Source: Pseudevernia furfuracea (taxonomy: Eukaryota > Ascomycota > Lecanoromycetes > Lecanorales > Parmeliaceae). Taken from it: a stretch of DNA of 64,000 nucleotides. Where the stretch lies: the NCBI GenBank assembly GCA_022315425.1, contig JAIUPT010000034.1:434001-498000 (forward strand). The letters run 5' to 3'. The notes beneath the pieces were generated by a model that was not told the DNA's origin, ran no database searches, and was given only the letters and a program-made list of their open reading frames with translations. A program made the position numbers and the translations under genes. Within the stretch, counting starts at the first letter, position 1. The number at the start of each line of letters is the position of its first letter. Shown piece after piece: positions 10,800-22,041 of this stretch.

Positions 10800-12006
10800 T
10801 TTGAGGATGCTCTACTTGTTCTCTTGAGGGTGGTAGACACGTAGCGTGCGGAGAGTAATTATTCTTCTGGGCAAAAGAACAAACTTTTTTGTGTACACGT
10901 CGTAAGTCATCGAAAAGTGCGTCATGGGAATCTGTAATGTAGTCAAGATGTTTGCACGGTGCGAAAATTCAGATCTAAAGTACCTTAGCGACAAGATGTG
11001 GTTCGTAATAACGGTAACTACACGGTATCTAGACAGTTTATCTGATTATACGTAGCCGCTAAAATAGCTGCCAATAGGCTGTGACAAAAAACAATTGTAC
11101 TCTGTAACATTATATAAACATCCCTTTCTCGCCTATTAGCGAAACGCTCTTAAACTGTGACCTTTTCGTGATTAGTCAGCTGTATTTTTGAAATAGCGCG
11201 AATACGTAGCCAGACCCTGAGTAGCCCCCTACCCCCCCGCGAGAAAATCGTCTAAATCGCTCGATTAAGAGCGTTGATATATTTGTTCATATGTACCTTA
11301 GGACTTCCGAGCACTTGGCTTGGCAAGCTTGGCAAGCTTCATAGTAAAGGAATACTCTATATACGTTCTCTTTATATGTAGATACGCATAAATATAAAAA
11401 CTGATCGACTACGGTTGATTTACAATACGATAAATTTCTAGCACCATCAAGAATTAGGTAACCGTAGACCTCCGCTAAGGTAGCCCTTTCCAGTCCCAAT
11501 AGGCATTACCTTCGGCAAGTATGCGAAGTGATTGGCAACTTTAAGTCACTAATCCTCCTCATCCTCCTCATACCTCTACTATCAACAGCCTTGGTACGTC
11601 TCAATGACACATGATCGAGCTTGCCGCTAGTAGGAACTCGCCAGGCAATACTCACCTACCCGAAGTTCGGTTACATGAAGACGAGTCAGAAGCAAGGAGA
11701 AGGCGGGACGTCAACAGGCTTTACAACAAGGAAAGCCAGGCGCTGTTGAAGTAGGCGCCTGGCAGGGCGGGTAAATGGGTCTTCGTGCTCAACAAGCTAC
11801 TTCTGAACATATACAGTGCACCATGACACCTCATCCTTCGAAAATATATATTAAAAGTTGACAACAATGTCTCGTGGACCGCCGTTTTCTTCTCTGTGAC
11901 ACCTCGATGTTAAGAGTTCTGCGATTTTCTCGGCATTTTCTGTGGCATACCAATACATCGCTTCTTCTATTTGGCAGCGGCTCTGGTCTCCGGTGAGCAA
12001 TGCAAG
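10800..12006. other. Gene-poor segment, AT-rich
   Basis: Upstream of the GNAT gene. It contains AT-rich stretches and short palindromic words, for instance an AAACGCTCTTAA / TTAAGAGCG pair near 11140-11275. This could be the trace of an old repeat but is too short to name. No supported gene. Confidence 0.4.
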
Positions 12007-12318
12007 ATGACTTACAAGTCCGTTCTCTTACTTATCGTCTTGGGTTTGAGTAATTCCGTCATTGTCCCCATGAGCACATATACGAACAGGGTTTGGTCGT
12101 GGAAGACCCGGGCAGGAATTGATATAGATTTCTTGTACTTCTTCGCTAACTATCTGGTCAACTGGTGGCCAGGTAGCGGTCCGTGGGACCTCGTCTTCCG
12201 TCTCGGTTGCAATAGCCCTTTTATTGAAGGGATCGATGGAATGGTGGAAAGTGACGTCTTCCTACCGTATGATTGCGCTATGGTGCAAGGACATATGGTC
12301 GGTCCCGAGTCGATCTAA
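12007..12318 (+). CDS. Possible small secreted protein or decayed gene fragment
   Basis: Not recognised. From the ATG at 12007 the frame encodes 103 aa beginning MTYKSVLLLIVLGLSNSVIV, which looks like a cleavable signal peptide (short charged start, then a leucine-rich core). The rest is aromatic-rich (FLYFFANYLVNWWPGSGPWD) with a few cysteines. It may be the first exon of a longer gene: open segments follow at about 12360-12545 (with ITGSRIEDFLSPGMLDLLQR) and 13080-13300, in other frames, without clearly paired splice sites. It may equally be a pseudogene. Confidence is low. Confidence 0.3.
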   Translation: MTYKSVLLLIVLGLSNSVIVPMSTYTNRVWSWKTRAGIDIDFLYFFANYLVNWWPGSGPWDLVFRLGCNSPFIEGIDGMVESDVFLPYDCAMVQGHMVGPESI

Positions 12319-14430
12319 GTGTGTACGTGCGCTGAACGTTGGCCTTTGACCAAATGTCTAGACATGCCGAGCGATATCCAACAACTATCCTGCAACTATC
12401 CTGCAACCGTACGTTTTACTGCACCTTTTTATATCACCGGGAGTCGAATCGAGGATTTCCTATCACCAGGGATGCTTGATCTTCTCCAACGTATCAGGAA
12501 CTCGAACATCACCTTCGAGGGTGATGTTTTCATCGTCAACGACTAAGAATACTTTACCTTAGGTTTGCCTCTTGCGACTCTTCCTTCATATTGGGACGCT
12601 GACTTGAGCATGCGGATCTGGTTGTTACAACTACCGGCCCCTACGCAGGTACACTCCCAGCTTTTCGAACAGCCGCCTACCATGCGGGCTTGCTCTTGGC
12701 AACTCCTACACCCACTGGAACCGAGTCACCGAGTGGGTCAGCGACTCCAGGCAAGTCATCGAGCCCGCAGAGTAGTTTGCCAATGGCTTATGGGTTCTTG
12801 ATTGGTCTAGCAAACATGCTGAGTCTTACATCATCCCAAGGACGAGTGATTATGGTGCTGAAACTCTTAACGCCTGGCGGTATTTGTCAGACCTATCATT
12901 ATGATAGAGCGCTCGGCTACTATTACAGATACGAGCAGCTGTTCAGTTTTCGAAATACCTACCTGCCTTCAATCACAAATCGATTCGGGTGGCAAGTTCA
13001 TCAAGTCAACTTCACCACCAGTGAGGTCTGTAGCATGCAGGAAATGTGTGGCTTCGAGATCCTCGTTAGGTGGAGTAGCCATGCACTGGTTAGAAGTCTT
13101 TACTCACGAAGACTGGCACCACTTCGAGTACGCACAGGATGTGACCCACTACTACCGCGCTGGACCAGGTGACCGCTATGCACCCAGTATGGGCTGGCTC
13201 TGGCTTAATGCTACAAGCCATCTATTGAAGGCAGGACCATCTGCTGGAGGGGTGTTCTTCAGCTTGTGGGCCCCTGCAAGATCCAGCTCAAAGTTCCGGT
13301 AATGCAGCACTCCAGCGTCCATGACGCTGACAATCTCTCCATGCTCGCCGCCCTCGATCTGTTCAATTCCATCGGTCACTTGCCCATAGCCTACAGACTG
13401 CCCGACCGGCATTGGCACACCTCAAGTTGTACCGATGGGTGGCCGTGTAAGCTTCGAGCTTCTTCAATGCGACAGCATTCAGCCATCGCGCAGATTGATG
13501 GTCTTCTGCATCTCTACAAACACCCTGCGCTACGAAAGACCCAGGTTCCACAGCAGCCGAAGAATCAAAAGGGTACTCGGGGAATTCCCAGCACACGTTG
13601 AAAAGAGAGGCGAGGAGATTGGAACTTCCAAGGAAGTTTGTGGTCTGGCGCAAGGAGACCCCGGATAGAATCACGTTCCTGCATCAAGAATCGGCGAGCA
13701 CTAACGGGGCTGGTGAGACTGGGCCGTCTGTCCTTGGTCAACCCATTAATCACGCATGGGTACTCAGTTCTGACTTTTGACCATCGATAGTGCTGATGGT
13801 CAAGCAGCGCTGATATTATCAGAAAGCTCACATCTTAGAACCGTGGAGCGTTGTGACACAGGAGAGGTGCAACAGTCCGAGGATATTGTATTTTTGTAGA
13901 CTATGAGTAGTAGCTCTAACAAAGACGTCGTAGACATTGAAGGGGACCTAGATATTACTTCAGTGCTAAACATGGTCATCAATGAGATCATTGATGAATC
14001 AGATGGTCAATTGATAGTGGAGTGCCCGTTTCCCAAGACCATTGCTTGCATTGCCGTTTATAATTCAGTACTAGAGATCTCGCTGCGTTGGGAGGGCACA
14101 TGCGAAACTGTATCCTTCATGTCTATGGCAATAGGGCTGGAACCCTTGAGCACTGCTGGCCCTGCCACTAGCCTTGTCCACTGTGTGAGCATCTCACGCA
14201 TTTGATCCGTATGAGTGCAAAGAGAGGCTTGGCTACGGGGAGATGGCTCCAGATGCGACTTTGAGACTCAGGCTGTGGGCTTTGAGAAGGACGACAGTCA
14301 AAGGTCCGGATTCTCTGCCTGTGGATGATGGCGTATGTGTGAGGTTGACATGCAAAGGATGATGATGGAAGGTTGGGAAGGACAGGAACGATGTATAATC
14401 GTACGGCTCGGTCTCGTCTGGTCACAGGCC
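12319..14430. other. Region of disrupted or unassigned open frames
   Basis: Several medium open frames on both strands look protein-like in composition but do not join. On the plus strand, 13080-13300 reads HWLEVFTHEDWHHFEYAQDV and 13903-14205 starts MSSSSNKDVVDIEGDLDITS. On the minus strand, 13363-13674 contains NLLASLFNVCWEFPEYPFDS. Overlapping frames on opposite strands cannot all be real. The pattern fits one or more decayed genes, but no family could be identified. Confidence 0.35.
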
Positions 14431-17222
14431 TCATTGCTGCTCATGGCAGCAGCTTGAGAATGCTCGTGAAGAAGTGATCGAAGTAGTCGCAAATTCGCTG
14501 ATGGAAGGTTGAAGATTCTATTGCAATTGGGTATGGAGGACTCCAAACTGAGAGGTTTCGTGGGAGAGCTTCCAAAGCTTTGCCGGAATGTTCCATATCC
14601 TGTTGTTCTTCCATCGTATGAAGCATGGACGAGATCTCTTCTCTTGGTACATACCAGTGCCGGAGGTTCGTTTCATCGTCGTAAGAAAGCAGCTCTCCGT
14701 GGTTGGACTGTACGTGAAGCCCGCTGCGGACCGTGAATGGGCTAACAATGGGATAGAGGAGATGACTGCTGGGGCCACAATAGCTAGGAGAGAGGTGAAT
14801 GATAAGCCCCGCGACCCGGCTTCAGGCCTCCTGAGCCTCGAAGTTGGGTGGTCGGCTGTTCTCAAAGGATCTCGACGTACTCGGGCCCATCTATTTGCAG
14901 GTACTCAATGCTAGACGCCCTTTAAAATTAGACAATCGGAAACATGAGGTGTTGTCCGAAAGGAGTCGACGCAATGCAGGTCGATGCCCCTGCAGCATGG
15001 CGAAAAAAAGAGAAATGGAGGATGTGGACAGTGTAGGAAGAGCGGCCAGTTTCCACCGAGTTCTAGACAGCAGCCTAGCAGGAGACTTTCCGCAACGTCT
15101 TCAGACCGTGTTCAATCAGCAAAAAGCTTCCTATGTCGCAGGTATTTTTGGTAGAGAAAAGCCATGTTTGAAGGTGGTACACTCCTGTACATAGCAAATC
15201 AATAGTCAATAAGCAGCGAAATGGAGATTGGATAGTATTCAGAACATATCAGATCGACTGCGCCCAGCAACCATGTTGTTGAAAAAATCTGGATCCTGCG
15301 CAGTTGGTGTCTCTTAGAATAAGGGGGTCGGCGAATGGCATGTGGCTTGTTCAAGGTAGCATCATACCTGTGCCGCGGAGATTGAAGGAAAGGTGTGTGC
15401 CTCTGGCGCTTGTCCCGCACAGTATGTACAACAGTACAAGTATTACATTAATACATTGTGATTCAATTGGAATCATTGAGTGGCACAGCCCAGCAGAATG
15501 TCCTTGAGTTGGGGGCCCATGGATGTTTTCTCGAAGAATGGAGCGCCGATCGTGAGTCTTAGTGTGAAGATGCTACATCGAGGGCATTTGGCATTCTCAA
15601 TCGCTTAAACACTTTCCACTTTCCAGGAGTAAAGTAGCTTCTAACTCTTACGGGTTTCCTTCGTCCGGAGCGAACCATGCTGATTATTTTTGAAACAAAT
15701 GACAAATATTTGTAGCCAAAGATGGTGTCATGTCTCTCTTTATGCCGAGGCACAGACCGGTACTGCTGACATCTTCAAGCTGATGTGCTATCTTCATCCG
15801 GCACAGATTGGCTGAATGTCTTTCCTCATCACATCACATATCACATACCATTGGCTCTAATTGGGATCTATGTCATTATGCACGACATCATGATATCACG
15901 GCATCGAAATTAAGACATGCAAGCGAGCAAGCAAGCAAACCAATTGCATGGGGTCAAAGTGAGACCGTTGAAGACACGACTCAAAGGAATTGATGCGTTA
16001 GCTCAATCGACAGAAGATTGATCATCGAACAATTCGGATAGGACAGGATAGAGGTGTTTCGAGCATGGACCACAGTGATCTGAGAACAGGTCTCGATCCA
16101 GTCCCAGGCAGACGTTGTTTGAAGACGGGACGCCGTCTAGAGGAGAGGAATCACGATTCATGAAGCTCGTTAGCCAGATCTCGACCCCATCGAAACAAAA
16201 GGTCAATGGTTGTGGTGATGAGTCGTGCCTGGGGACGACGGTAGATGGGCCCCGAGAATTGTGAGAATTGTCGAAGACCACAGTGGTTGCTTTGACTCAA
16301 CTGAAAGGAGGCCCCTGGTTTCAGGTATTCTTGGATTGAGGAGGTTCTAGGAGAATTTATATATGCGATATGCGACGGGGAATTTCGGGAGTGTCAAGTA
16401 CGGGTGAAAGTTTGCCGTTGAACAGTCTGCTTCCGCAGCGTGGGGGACGGTATTCCGTAGGCTTGTTCGAGCCAGATACTCAGGCTTGACGATACTTCCC
16501 GTTGACACCTTGCAGGATGCACGACCTAGCAGCCACAATCACATGGGCGACTGGGTTCCTGCAGGATGCACGATCAACGGATGGTGGAGAGCATATAACC
16601 GCAGCAATGACAGAGCGAAGTAGTGAATGGTGGAGATTCTCGATCCGAAGAGTGTCATCATACAGAGACCAGTCGCATGAAAGGCGGTAGTGACTGTATA
16701 TCAGTACCGTCTTTGAGACACGACGGATTTCCTTTTCCGGAATGGCTCCGGAGGATCTGCTCTACTCTAGAACTTCCAGACTTGACCAAGAAGGAAAAAG
16801 GAAGTAAAAAGAAGTTGAAAAGACAAGACGAGAAAAGGAAATGCGTCGATCAAAAAAAGTTGGCCAGTATGCGACGACCTCGGTCCTTGCTTTATCCAGA
16901 AGGGATCCTACGATGATAAAGAGTAAAGACTACCTTACAGGAGCAGTACCGTACTCTACTAATTTTCCAGGCTGATGATTTTCATGTCCCAGTCGGAAAC
17001 TTATCGCGCACGTGGGACTTCTTACGAGAAATCTCTAGACTCAGAGGAAGTCAGGATTTAGGAAGCATGCATCGTGCTCGTGCGTGACAGCTGGCTAAAA
17101 CTCGGGCTACGGGGTGTTGAATATCGCTACTTTATCTGGACGCACCACCTTTTGCTTGAGACTAGGACTACTCTGGGTCACTCTAGCGACTGCAGCATCA
17201 ATGCAAAGAATTGCAGCCAATA

Positions 17223-17258
17223 TGAATGAATGAATGAATGAATGAATGAACGAATGAA
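17223..17258. repeat. (GAAT)n microsatellite
   Basis: About nine copies of a TGAA/GAAT tetramer, one of them changed to CGAA. Confidence 0.85.
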
Positions 17259-18624
17259 TTTCGAGACAAAAATATCTCCATGATCGGATCGAGGTGGATA
17301 GCTTCTGTAACTCTTCTGTGTATCTCGGTAGCATAAGGTAACTATCTAGATCTGATCGAACTGTGTCACCCGGTTTAAAACCATCCCGCTCGCAGACGGC
17401 AGCGGAAGCGGGAGAGAATGGCGACTTTGCGGCTCCCTGGGTATTGCAACTTGGCAGTGACGGCGGCATTATTTTGATCTAGACATCAGACCTCAGCTCC
17501 AAGATCATGATTCATTTCATGGGCTGCTTCGCGCTGGCATCAGCGTCCAAAATGGTAAAAGTTGCGAAGGTTGTGGTCAGCTTCCAGATGAAATTTCCAG
17601 GGATTGGGATCTCCGTAAGATCGTCCATCCAGGTGTGCGTCTTGTCTGTCATGTGATCCGTGTGATCCTGGCTCTTTGACGAACGATGATGATGATCTCC
17701 ACGAGGCAAATCACAGTGGGCTCTTTTATTGTTATTATTATTATCAAGGTCCTTCAATAATGTTGATCTCCACGGGTCCAGTCACATGCACGTTCCGCGT
17801 GATTTGGCGAGATGCAAAGAAGCATAAATTCCATGTTAGCAGACTTATTCCAACGCTTGCAAAGTAAAGATGAGAATCGCTACAAATAGTTATCAGAGTA
17901 AGAATAATTAATATGATGCTGCTACTAGGTAACAGGTACTCTCAGGTTCATCATGTGGCCATGTCTCGGTAAAAAGCATACCTATTATTGTCGGTTAATG
18001 ATCCGAAAAACGGAATGAGAGAAAAGGCTTGAGCATAATAATAATAATAGGTAGCATGCTAAAGGTACTTCTTTTCGCTTAACCCCTAATCCTGGCGCGC
18101 CAATGACAATTGACCGAGTGACCGAAGCCGACAATGGCTCGTGTTGGATGATGTAATAATATTGCTTCCGAGAGGCAATTAGCAATTGCAGCTGCAAGTC
18201 AAGCCCACAGCACACGCAACGTTTGTTATTAATACGGAGTAGATCCGGCCTGGATTCAAGCCCATAATCCTCTTCAGTACTCTTCGGCACGAGAAGCTCA
18301 ATTTCGACAGATTGGATTCTTTGAGCAACTTAGGTTTTGGAGGGGGTAGGGCAGGTAAAGGCGACGATGAGTGTACGCTTACAAGAACAAACGGATAGAT
18401 ACCTATACCTACCTTTACCTTAGGGCAGACTAGGGACAGTACAGTAAGGTACCTAAGGTAGTAATAGTAGGCGCATATTTTGGTCTAGCCTTGTCCACGT
18501 TTTCAGCTAGTCGTAGTGTAGGGTCGATCCGTTGATCATTTCACGTGCTTGACGTGGGAGCTGTAGATCTCCAACTTACTTTACTTTATTCTACTCGTAC
18601 TTACCTACTTCCTGGAAATATTAC

Positions 18625-18664
18625 CCGCAAAACGCAAACGCAAACGCAAAACGCAAAACGCAAC
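18625..18664. repeat. (CGCAAA)n-type microsatellite
   Basis: Alternating AACGC AAACGC AAAACGC units, six copies of 6-7 nt, imperfect in the length of the A run. Confidence 0.8.
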
Positions 18665-19646
18665 ATCATCAATTCAAATCATTCTTCATTAATTGTTTGA
18701 TGATGATTATTATTATCAGGCTGTGTGCGAGTACCTCGTATCCTCTCGGATTTGACCATTAAGCAGCGCAATCACCATCATGTCCTGATTATTATGTTGG
18801 GGATTCTTATTGCCGCAAAACATCAATCAAACACACCAAAACTTCTCTGAGAGTAAGTGAAGCGAGTGAAGCGAGCGATGGATTGGATTGCTTCTAGGCT
18901 CTAGGCTCTAGCAATTACCTGACCTCATTCAGGAACCCGCCTCTGTACGGATAGGCACAGCGCGGTCGGCGGAGGGGCGCAGAATTCTCCGATGATGGAC
19001 GATACTGAAACAACCGCCCAATGGTTTAGAGAACAGGGTTACCTCTTAGGTAACCTCTTAGCTGCTGGATTGGCCTGTGGCACAAAAGTACTTGCTTGGA
19101 AACTTCAGTGATAGTGGCTTGATAAGAGTGTAATTCTTGTAATTTCTGTAATTCTCTGCTGATCTTCATCATCATGCTTTACCTGGCCCCAAGTGGCAAG
19201 AGCTCCTCGACAATCCGACATCACAAGGGTAACGAGTAAGGGTCATTGGCTAGACCATAGCTTAACGGGCACAGGAGAAGCTGTGGGAAAAAAGGTGGTG
19301 ACCGGTGTAAGATCTTCCAGCTTCGCTCCAAAAGGCCCCCCTTGTAAAGCTGCAAGGTCACGCTTTGGGAAGGTGCACGGAAGACCTGAAAAGGTAATGA
19401 AGGATTTCTCATTCAAGCTTACACCCCACCATCAATAAAGCAATGGAAAGGCATACCGGTACCTACCTTACCTTACTCACTCTAAGGCATGCTTGATCCT
19501 TAAACTTTTTACGCAGGAGTAGGACGCCCACTTGATTACCAGGGTTTTGGTAGGGCTAGTCCTTCTCACTAGTTACTTTAGCAGTAAAGGAAGCGAGTGG
19601 CAGGTTACATTCTCATCAATGTAAAATGACACATTTGGTCCAATGG

Positions 19647-19699
19647 GAAAAGGGAAAAAGGGGAAAAAGGGAAAAAAGGGAAAAAAAAAAGGGGAAAAC
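19647..19699. repeat. G3-4A4-6 purine tract
   Basis: A 53 nt pure-purine tract of repeated GGGAAAA-type units with an inner run of ten A. It lies about 850 bp upstream of the Zn2Cys6 gene. Confidence 0.8.
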
Positions 19700-20548
19700 A
19701 ATGAAAATAATGATTGATTAATGGCGGAAAATAGCGAGCCCTGTAGTTGGTTCTCTTCATATATCCGATCCACTACTACCTTACTGCCTTCCACACCACT
19801 ACTTTATTACCTACTGCCTACATCCCTATCATCCTAGACGCTCTGTTCGAGCTACATAGACTTTTGCCTGCTCCGTGAAACAACTGATGGACATTCACTA
19901 TCCAAGGAACCCTGCACACTACTCCTCATCGACACCTCGTTTCGCCTCGAGTCATTCAAAAAGCACATGGCCATCTTGGACCCACACTAGGGTCAAGACC
20001 GCATTGATGGATCTTCATCTCCCCACCCCCGGCCCCCCCCATCTCTTATCCTCCTCTGCTACTACTACTCCACCCTGCTAGGTCTGGGGACTTCTTGGCC
20101 CAACCGCAGCGCTACTTGGTCCAGTCGGGAGATTCCACTCTCTCACTTCCTGCAGACTGCTACTCGACGCCAGTCCAGAAGAGGCCTGGACAACTACGGC
20201 CCTATTGCTCGTACTCCTGCTCGCCGCCACAACCCTACCTCCATTAGCGCGGGTCGCCGAGTAGTACCGTCAATTGTGAACCAAAAGTTTTCAATCTTCA
20301 ATATAGACGTTGCCTCGCCTCTTTGTTGTCTTGGAAATGTTCCAAGATAAAACATAAATCCTCCTGTTGACACCATTTCAACTTGTTACAACTCCTTGTT
20401 TGCGTTTGTTTCTCCACCTTCCCGCTCCTTGTTAGACCGACCCCATTTAGAAACAGACATCCGAGCTTTATGGTAGTCCGCCTCCCTTGAAACTCGACTT
20501 GCAGCAGAAGATCTCAAGCCGCATGTCGCCCGATTATTCTATTTTCAT

Positions 20549-22041
20549 ATGGCCGCGGGGAACTCTTCGAGGGCGAAACTCAGATACCGGTCTCACCTAC
20601 CCACCACAGACCTCGCTCCTCAAGAAGGAAGGAATCTGAAGCATTCGATCATGGCGTCAGACCCGGAAGAAGCAGTACACGAGCCCGAGGTGCAACAGCC
20701 GCTGGACCCCTTATCAATCTCGTTTGCCCACGGAGATCCCACCTCCATACCACCCCAAAACATGATGCCCCTCACGACCACCGCTATGCTCTCGCAGCGA
20801 CGACGAAGGAAACTCTCGGCACCACTCAAGCGCTCTGCATCAACCCCCAATGTTCGCGGGTTCCCAAACGGTGATGTGGGCATGACGTTAGCAGAGAAAA
20901 GAAGGAACAAGTTGGGCTATCATCGCACCTCTGTGGCTTGCGGTATGTTCTCTTCTATGGACAGATCAGAATTTTCACTGAATTCATTCATAGGACACTG
21001 CAGACGGCGCAAGATAAGATGCTTGCTCGCTCCAGACGACCCACAGAACAGATGTGCCAACTGCATACGACTGAAGAAAGACTGCGACTTCTACCCCGTA
21101 GACCAGCAACCGCAGCTCGAAAGACGACCTCGTACCTCCTCGAGAGCCGACACGATGGGGTCGAGTTCATCGGATTCTTCGCCTGCCTTGGCTGGAAATC
21201 ATCTTCCATACCTATTGGACCGCACCGAAGAATTCAACGCCTTTTCGCAGCCGTCCCTCTCAGCTCCCTTTACCTCGTCGAGAGGATCTATCGGCGGATT
21301 AATTTCCCCATTAACGAGAGGCAAGTCTGGGTTTCATTCCCAAAACATTCCAGCGCTCACAGCTGACTCTTCTCCGCAGGCCCGATAACCACCAACGCCT
21401 TTGAATTTCCACCACAGAATGGACCTTCATGGACTTCGCCTTTTCTGGACCATGGACCGACGTCAGCGGGCCATTCATCGCCCGGTGACTCTACGCATGC
21501 CTGCTGGGGAAGGCACTCGGGTTCCCCAATGACTCCAGGGTTTTCACCTCATCCGCCGGCGCCTACCGGTTCGATTCACAGCGCCCCTGATGCTATGAGT
21601 AGCTTCACATCATTTGCGCCATCGAGGAGCGATACTGGATGGTCTACGGCACAGCGATCTATGTCGTTTGGTCTTGTGGAAGACGTTTCACTGAACTACC
21701 ACGGCCAGAACCATTACCATCCTCAGTCCAGTTCTATGGGTTTTAGAAGAAGGGCATCGGATATGCATCCACCGTCATTGCAAACGAGCAACAACTCTTC
21801 CAACACATCGATTTCCGAGGCACATATGACGCCGCTATCAGCTCCGATCTCGAGTCCACCTTCACAACACTGGGGAGCTCCAACCACGTGGGGCTCTCTC
21901 CCAAACAGTTCGCTTGTGACCAAGGGACCAGATCAGTGGTACTCAGAGCCGACAATCTTGGCGAAGGTGCAGGAAGAGGACTTCGGACCTCACTATGGTG
22001 GCGAGCCTGCAATCATGTACGCAGATGCTGATCTCCAGTGA
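20549..22041 (+). CDS. Zn2Cys6 (Gal4-type) transcription factor
   Basis: Exons 20549-20942, 20994-21320 and 21380-22041 give 460 aa. A second in-frame ATG at 20651 (MASDPEEAVHEPEVQQ) is the likelier start and gives 426 aa. The zinc cluster is split by intron 1: VACGHCRRRKIRCLLAPDDP then CANCIRLKKDC, giving six cysteines with CxxCx6C...CxxCx6C spacing, preceded by a basic stretch RRRRKLSAPLKRSASTPN. No fungal-specific middle homology region is visible; the rest is serine/proline-rich. Intron 2 has a GC donor (AGAG|GCAAGT) and a CCGCAG acceptor, a GC-AG intron. Intron 1 is 51 nt and free of in-frame stops. DNA target unknown; family clear. Confidence 0.88.

Larger units (their letters stand above)
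14431..20548. other. 6.1 kb gene desert upstream of the Zn2Cys6 regulator
   Basis: No supported gene. At 14460-14880 the plus strand has a protein-like frame (MKHGRDLFSWYIPVPEVRFI) interrupted by TGA codons, possibly a pseudogene. The remainder contains low-complexity tracts (listed separately) and AT-rich blocks. The last 700 bp before 20549 are pyrimidine-rich and are probably promoter and 5' leader of the regulator. Confidence 0.45.

Noticed and set aside
11140..11275. Terminal inverted repeats of a small transposon
   Set aside because: The matching palindromic words are under 15 nt and the flanks show no target-site duplication or internal coding sequence.
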